64,000 nucleotides of DNA from Streptomyces sp. 846.5 (GTDB lineage: Bacteria; Actinomycetota; Actinomycetes; Streptomycetales; Streptomycetaceae), in contig NZ_SOBN01000001.1 of NCBI RefSeq assembly GCF_004365705.1, forward strand, positions 1,426,001 to 1,490,000. The letters are read 5' to 3'. Position 1 is the first letter of the stretch, and each line of letters starts with the position of its first letter. Both the position numbers and the translations under genes were made by a program. Below the pieces are notes generated by a model. The model did not search any database. It was not told where the DNA came from and saw nothing but the letters and a program-made list of their open reading frames with translations. Shown here piece after piece: positions 61,341 through 64,000 of the stretch.

Positions 61341-62201
61341 TCAGCGCTGGTCGGGCTCGGCTATCAGTGCCGTGCCCACCCGGCGAAAGCCGAGTCGCGC
61401 GTAGACGCGGGCAACGTCCTCGTCACCCGCCGACAGGAACACGGTCCGTACGCTCCGGGATCGCGCGTCCGCGACCAGGGTCGCGGTGAGCGCCTGCCCG
61501 AGCCCGCGGCGGCGTGCGGACGGGAGGGTACCTACCCCGACGATCTCGCTGACCTCACCGACCGGCTGATGCCGCCCCGAGCACAGCGCCCGCCCCGACT
61601 CGACGGCTGCTGCGACGACGGTCAGTCCACGTCGGATCCGATCCGCCGTCAGCTCCACCGCCCGGTCACCGCTCCGGCTGCGCACCGCCTCGTCGAGCTC
61701 CGCCACCCCCGCCGCACCGACTCCCGTCCCGGGCTCGCCGAACGCCACGTGAAGCAGGGCCAGAGCGCTCGGCAGCACGGGATCGTCCGCTCCGACGATC
61801 CGCAGCACCACCCCGTCCGCACGCTCCGGCACGACCGGCGTCGGCGTCTCCGAGTCCAGCACCATCAACGGGCACTCGTGCACCACGAGCCCGGTTTCCT
61901 CAACGGCCTCCCGTAGCCCCGGCGTGGTCTCGGCCACCCACTCGAAGCTCTCGGGCACCCCCAACTCCCGCTGCCGGTCGCGCACCCGGCGCACATCGTC
62001 AGCGGTCACGTCTGTGACCGTTGACGCGGCGCGGGAAGGCCGCGCGTAGTAGGCGAAACCCTCCCCCTCCCGTACGAACAGAGTCAGTGGTCCGTACTCC
62101 TCAATCCGCGCGGCCGTCCGGGGCACGGCGTCGTAGTAGTGCTCAAGCCGCTCCAACAGGTCGGACCGCGCTTCAAGATCCACATGAGTCACGCCGCACA
62201 T
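61341..62201 (-). CDS. GNAT-family N-acetyltransferase
   Basis: 286 residues. The C-terminal half is a GNAT domain: EIVGVGTLPSARRRGLGQAL (acetyl-CoA pyrophosphate loop R/QxxGxG/A) and VFLSAGDEDVARVYARLGFRRVG. The N-terminal half (about 1-130) may be a degenerate second GNAT lobe, as in tandem forms. The acceptor is unknown. The ATG at 62201 has no clear ribosome-binding site; an in-frame GTG at 62192 is the alternative. Confidence 0.88.
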   Translation of the reverse strand: MCGVTHVDLEARSDLLERLEHYYDAVPRTAARIEEYGPLTLFVREGEGFAYYARPSRAASTVTDVTADDVRRVRDRQRELGVPESFEWVAETTPGLREAVEETGLVVHECPLMVLDSETPTPVVPERADGVVLRIVGADDPVLPSALALLHVAFGEPGTGVGAAGVAELDEAVRSRSGDRAVELTADRIRRGLTVVAAAVESGRALCSGRHQPVGEVSEIVGVGTLPSARRRGLGQALTATLVADARSRSVRTVFLSAGDEDVARVYARLGFRRVGTALIAEPDQR

Positions 62202-62268
62202 CCAACCGCATGCCTCAGCGGTCCAATGAAGCGGGGTCCCTCTCGCGACCGAACTCCCCCGCCGCGCG

Positions 62269-64000
62269 CTAGCGCCGCCGCCCCGGCAATGCTGCGGCAG
62301 CAGACTGCAGGGCTCCGGCCAGGACTGCGCTGCCGGTCATGTCGAGGGCCTGTTCGCTGGACTGCCAGGAGCGGACGTCGTCCACGTACTCGCCGCCGTG
62401 GCCGGTGAAGGCGGTGAAGGCGTCGTGCTCGCACTTCTTCATGCCGGTCTGCAGGCTGCCGAGGCCTCCGCTGAAATTGGAGGTGCCGTTGGGGCCGTTG
62501 ACGACCGAACCGGTGTCGATCGGGGCGGAGCCGTTGGTGGAGCCGGAGAGGTTGGGGATCTGCGAGCCGGTGCAGTCGGGGAAGGTGGTGCCGACGCCGA
62601 CCATGAAGCTGGTGCCCCAGGCGTTGCCGCCGAGCAGCCAGTCGCGTTGCGCACCGGCGAAGGCCGCGTACTGGGTGTCGCCGCTGGCCTTGCGGTAGAG
62701 GGCCTCGGTGGAGATGAAGCCGAAGGTGTGCGCGTCGACGTCGAAGTTGGTGTAGTCGCCGCCCGCACGGAAGATGTCGGCCGCGGAGGTCCTGGCCGCC
62801 GAGGCGACCTGGGCCTTGAGATTGGCGACCAGGTCGTACCTGCCGACGGCCAGGCCGCTCGGTCTGCCTGCTGCCGCTGTCGCGCTGATCAGGTCGGCGT
62901 GCGCGAGAGCGCTGACGTCGTAGAGGTTGAGGGTGTCCTTGCCCGAGTCGCTCGCGATGTAGTCCTTGGCCCAGGTCGCGGCCTTGGTGAGGTAGGGCAG
63001 GTAGGTCGCGCGGGGCCTGCCGAGGGCCTGCTGGGCGAGGGCGATCTCGGTCGCGCCCAGTTCCATGGCGTCGTGCCAGATGGACTCCGGGTAGTAGGCG
63101 TTGGGGGCGGCCGTCTCCAGAGTGCTGCCCGGGCTGGTGTTGGCCTGCGCGTAGAGGGAGGTCGCGTCGGCGAGCTGGGTGGTGGCGCCCGCGGTGTCGC
63201 CGGAGGCGGCGTCGGCCTGGGCGGCGAGTGCGAAGGCGGCGGCGACCCGGCCGACGATGTCCGGGTCGATCCTGGCGCCGGGGGCCGCAGCCTCGAAGAC
63301 CGGACGGTGCTTGGCCGCGTACCGGTCGGCGCTCGCGTTGTCGGAGTCGTCCGCCTGCGGCAGCCGCCAGAGATCGTGGTCGCCGAGGAAGGAGCCCGAA
63401 GCGTTGCCGCTGCCGATGCCGACCTGGAGGTAGAGCGTCTTGGTGGAGGGGTTCCACATCTTGTTCAACCAGGCGGTGCCGTACTTCGCCTCGGCCGGAA
63501 GGGCGGCCGGGGCGCTGCTGCCCAGCGCGCGGGCCGAGGCGTAGAGCAGGTCGTCGGCGTAGGCGGTGGTGAAGGTGAACTTGAGGTAGTCGCCGGCGTC
63601 GAACCAACCGCCGGAGACGTCGACCGGGCCGCCGATCCTCGTCAGCGCGGTGTCCTTGATGATGTCGCCGTTGTCGCTGCTGGTGTCGAAGTTCGGCAGC
63701 TTGTAGACGGTCGCGGACTTGTCGTTGAGGTGCGACGGCTTCCGGTTGAGCGCCCCGGGGATGACGTCGGAGCCGTCCCGCTGGTTCCGGTAGAAGTTGA
63801 CGCCGTCCGCGACCAGGGTGCCGTACAGCGCGGAGGCACTCTCGACCTTGAAGGTCGGTGAGGTCGCGGCCGCCGAGCCGCTGGTGACGATGTGGTAGCT
63901 GCCGGCGGTGTGCACCGCGGAGAAGTCGATGGGGTAGACGTCGGGATAGGCGGAGTTCCACGTGCCGCGGCTGGCGCTGCCGACGGTTCCACTGGCGACG
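62269..64000 (-). CDS. glycoside hydrolase family 9 (cellulase-like), 5' end outside the window
   Basis: The reading frame runs from the right edge (…VASGTVGSASRGTWNSAY) to a stop at 62269; about 576 codons are visible. The visible N-terminus ends a CelD-like Ig domain, then the (alpha/alpha)6 barrel begins (VDVSGGWFDAGDYLKFTFTT, with the DAGD acid/base region). The late catalytic Glu probably lies in SSEQALDMTGSAVLAGAL. The segment GNAWGTSFMVGVGTTFPDC replaces the more usual NPxGxSYVTGFG-x-PxHPHHR, so the His and Arg of that motif are missing. Secretion signal not visible. Substrate could be cellulose, mixed glucan or xyloglucan. Confidence 0.9.
   Translation of the reverse strand, partial: VASGTVGSASRGTWNSAYPDVYPIDFSAVHTAGSYHIVTSGSAAATSPTFKVESASALYGTLVADGVNFYRNQRDGSDVIPGALNRKPSHLNDKSATVYKLPNFDTSSDNGDIIKDTALTRIGGPVDVSGGWFDAGDYLKFTFTTAYADDLLYASARALGSSAPAALPAEAKYGTAWLNKMWNPSTKTLYLQVGIGSGNASGSFLGDHDLWRLPQADDSDNASADRYAAKHRPVFEAAAPGARIDPDIVGRVAAAFALAAQADAASGDTAGATTQLADATSLYAQANTSPGSTLETAAPNAYYPESIWHDAMELGATEIALAQQALGRPRATYLPYLTKAATWAKDYIASDSGKDTLNLYDVSALAHADLISATAAAGRPSGLAVGRYDLVANLKAQVASAARTSAADIFRAGGDYTNFDVDAHTFGFISTEALYRKASGDTQYAAFAGAQRDWLLGGNAWGTSFMVGVGTTFPDCTGSQIPNLSGSTNGSAPIDTGSVVNGPNGTSNFSGGLGSLQTGMKKCEHDAFTAFTGHGGEYVDDVRSWQSSEQALDMTGSAVLAGALQSAAAALPGRRR

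Overview
The window is 64 kb of very GC-rich chromosome. It looks like a filamentous actinomycete of the Streptomycetaceae (Streptomyces, Kitasatospora or Streptacidiphilus type). The signs are the third-position GC bias, the NarL-type two-component pairs, a SigB/F-type sigma factor, a DasR-type site before nagB, GlnR-type boxes, an alditol oxidase close to S. coelicolor AldO as I recall it, an Rpf-LysM-M23 cell-wall hydrolase and a LysM-BTAD membrane protein. No phage, insertion sequence, CRISPR array or secondary-metabolite cluster was seen. The genus is inference.

Layout. 1-7 kb: SDR tail, pgi, a two-component system, a SigB/F-like sigma factor, a DEAD-box helicase and an initiator tRNA. 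7-11.3 kb: a MerR regulator, efeB, efeO and a secreted phosphoesterase, all on the minus strand. 11.8-13.8 kb: a second two-component pair. 13.8-23.1 kb: a nitrogen-scavenging locus with allophanate hydrolase, a urea/guanidine carboxylase, two DUF1989 proteins, a divergent TetR regulator and an APC permease. 23.5-28.5 kb: alditol oxidase, an NAD(P)-binding protein, a pentapeptide-repeat protein, a GlxA-type regulator, a small membrane protein and an alpha/beta hydrolase. 28.5-38.2 kb: a signalling island with an MBL hydrolase, a cyclic-nucleotide-binding protein, a response regulator fused to a cyclase, a MacB-like ABC exporter, a GAF histidine kinase and two more response regulators. 38.3-49.9 kb: cspA, an APC permease, a PAS-GAF-SpoIIE phosphatase, an L,D-transpeptidase lipoprotein, a methyltransferase, a VOC protein, an ArsR/SRPBCC/hydrolase operon, an MFS exporter and a DGPF protein. 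49.9-55.5 kb: a membrane protein, the Rpf-LysM-M23 hydrolase and the LysM-BTAD protein. 55.7-64 kb: a PPOX-fold protein, an Fsr-like MFS exporter with an AraC regulator, nagB, an S41 peptidase with a divergent ArsR regulator and a small tyrosine phosphatase, a GNAT protein and a truncated GH9 cellulase.

Two parts deserve most attention. First, the carboxylase locus has the gene set now linked to guanidine assimilation: DUF1989 proteins, the carboxylase and allophanate hydrolase. It carries a near-ideal GlnR box and an AmtR-like TetR palindrome in front of the operon, and both motifs recur before the permease. Second, the 28.5-38.2 kb island holds a potential cyclic-nucleotide writer (response regulator-cyclase), reader (CNB protein) and possible eraser (MBL hydrolase) beside an ABC exporter and a kinase. 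An exact 18-bp palindromic motif occurs at both ends of the island. One copy sits just upstream of the predicted -35 of the response regulator-cyclase gene, which is the usual place for a NarL-type activator.
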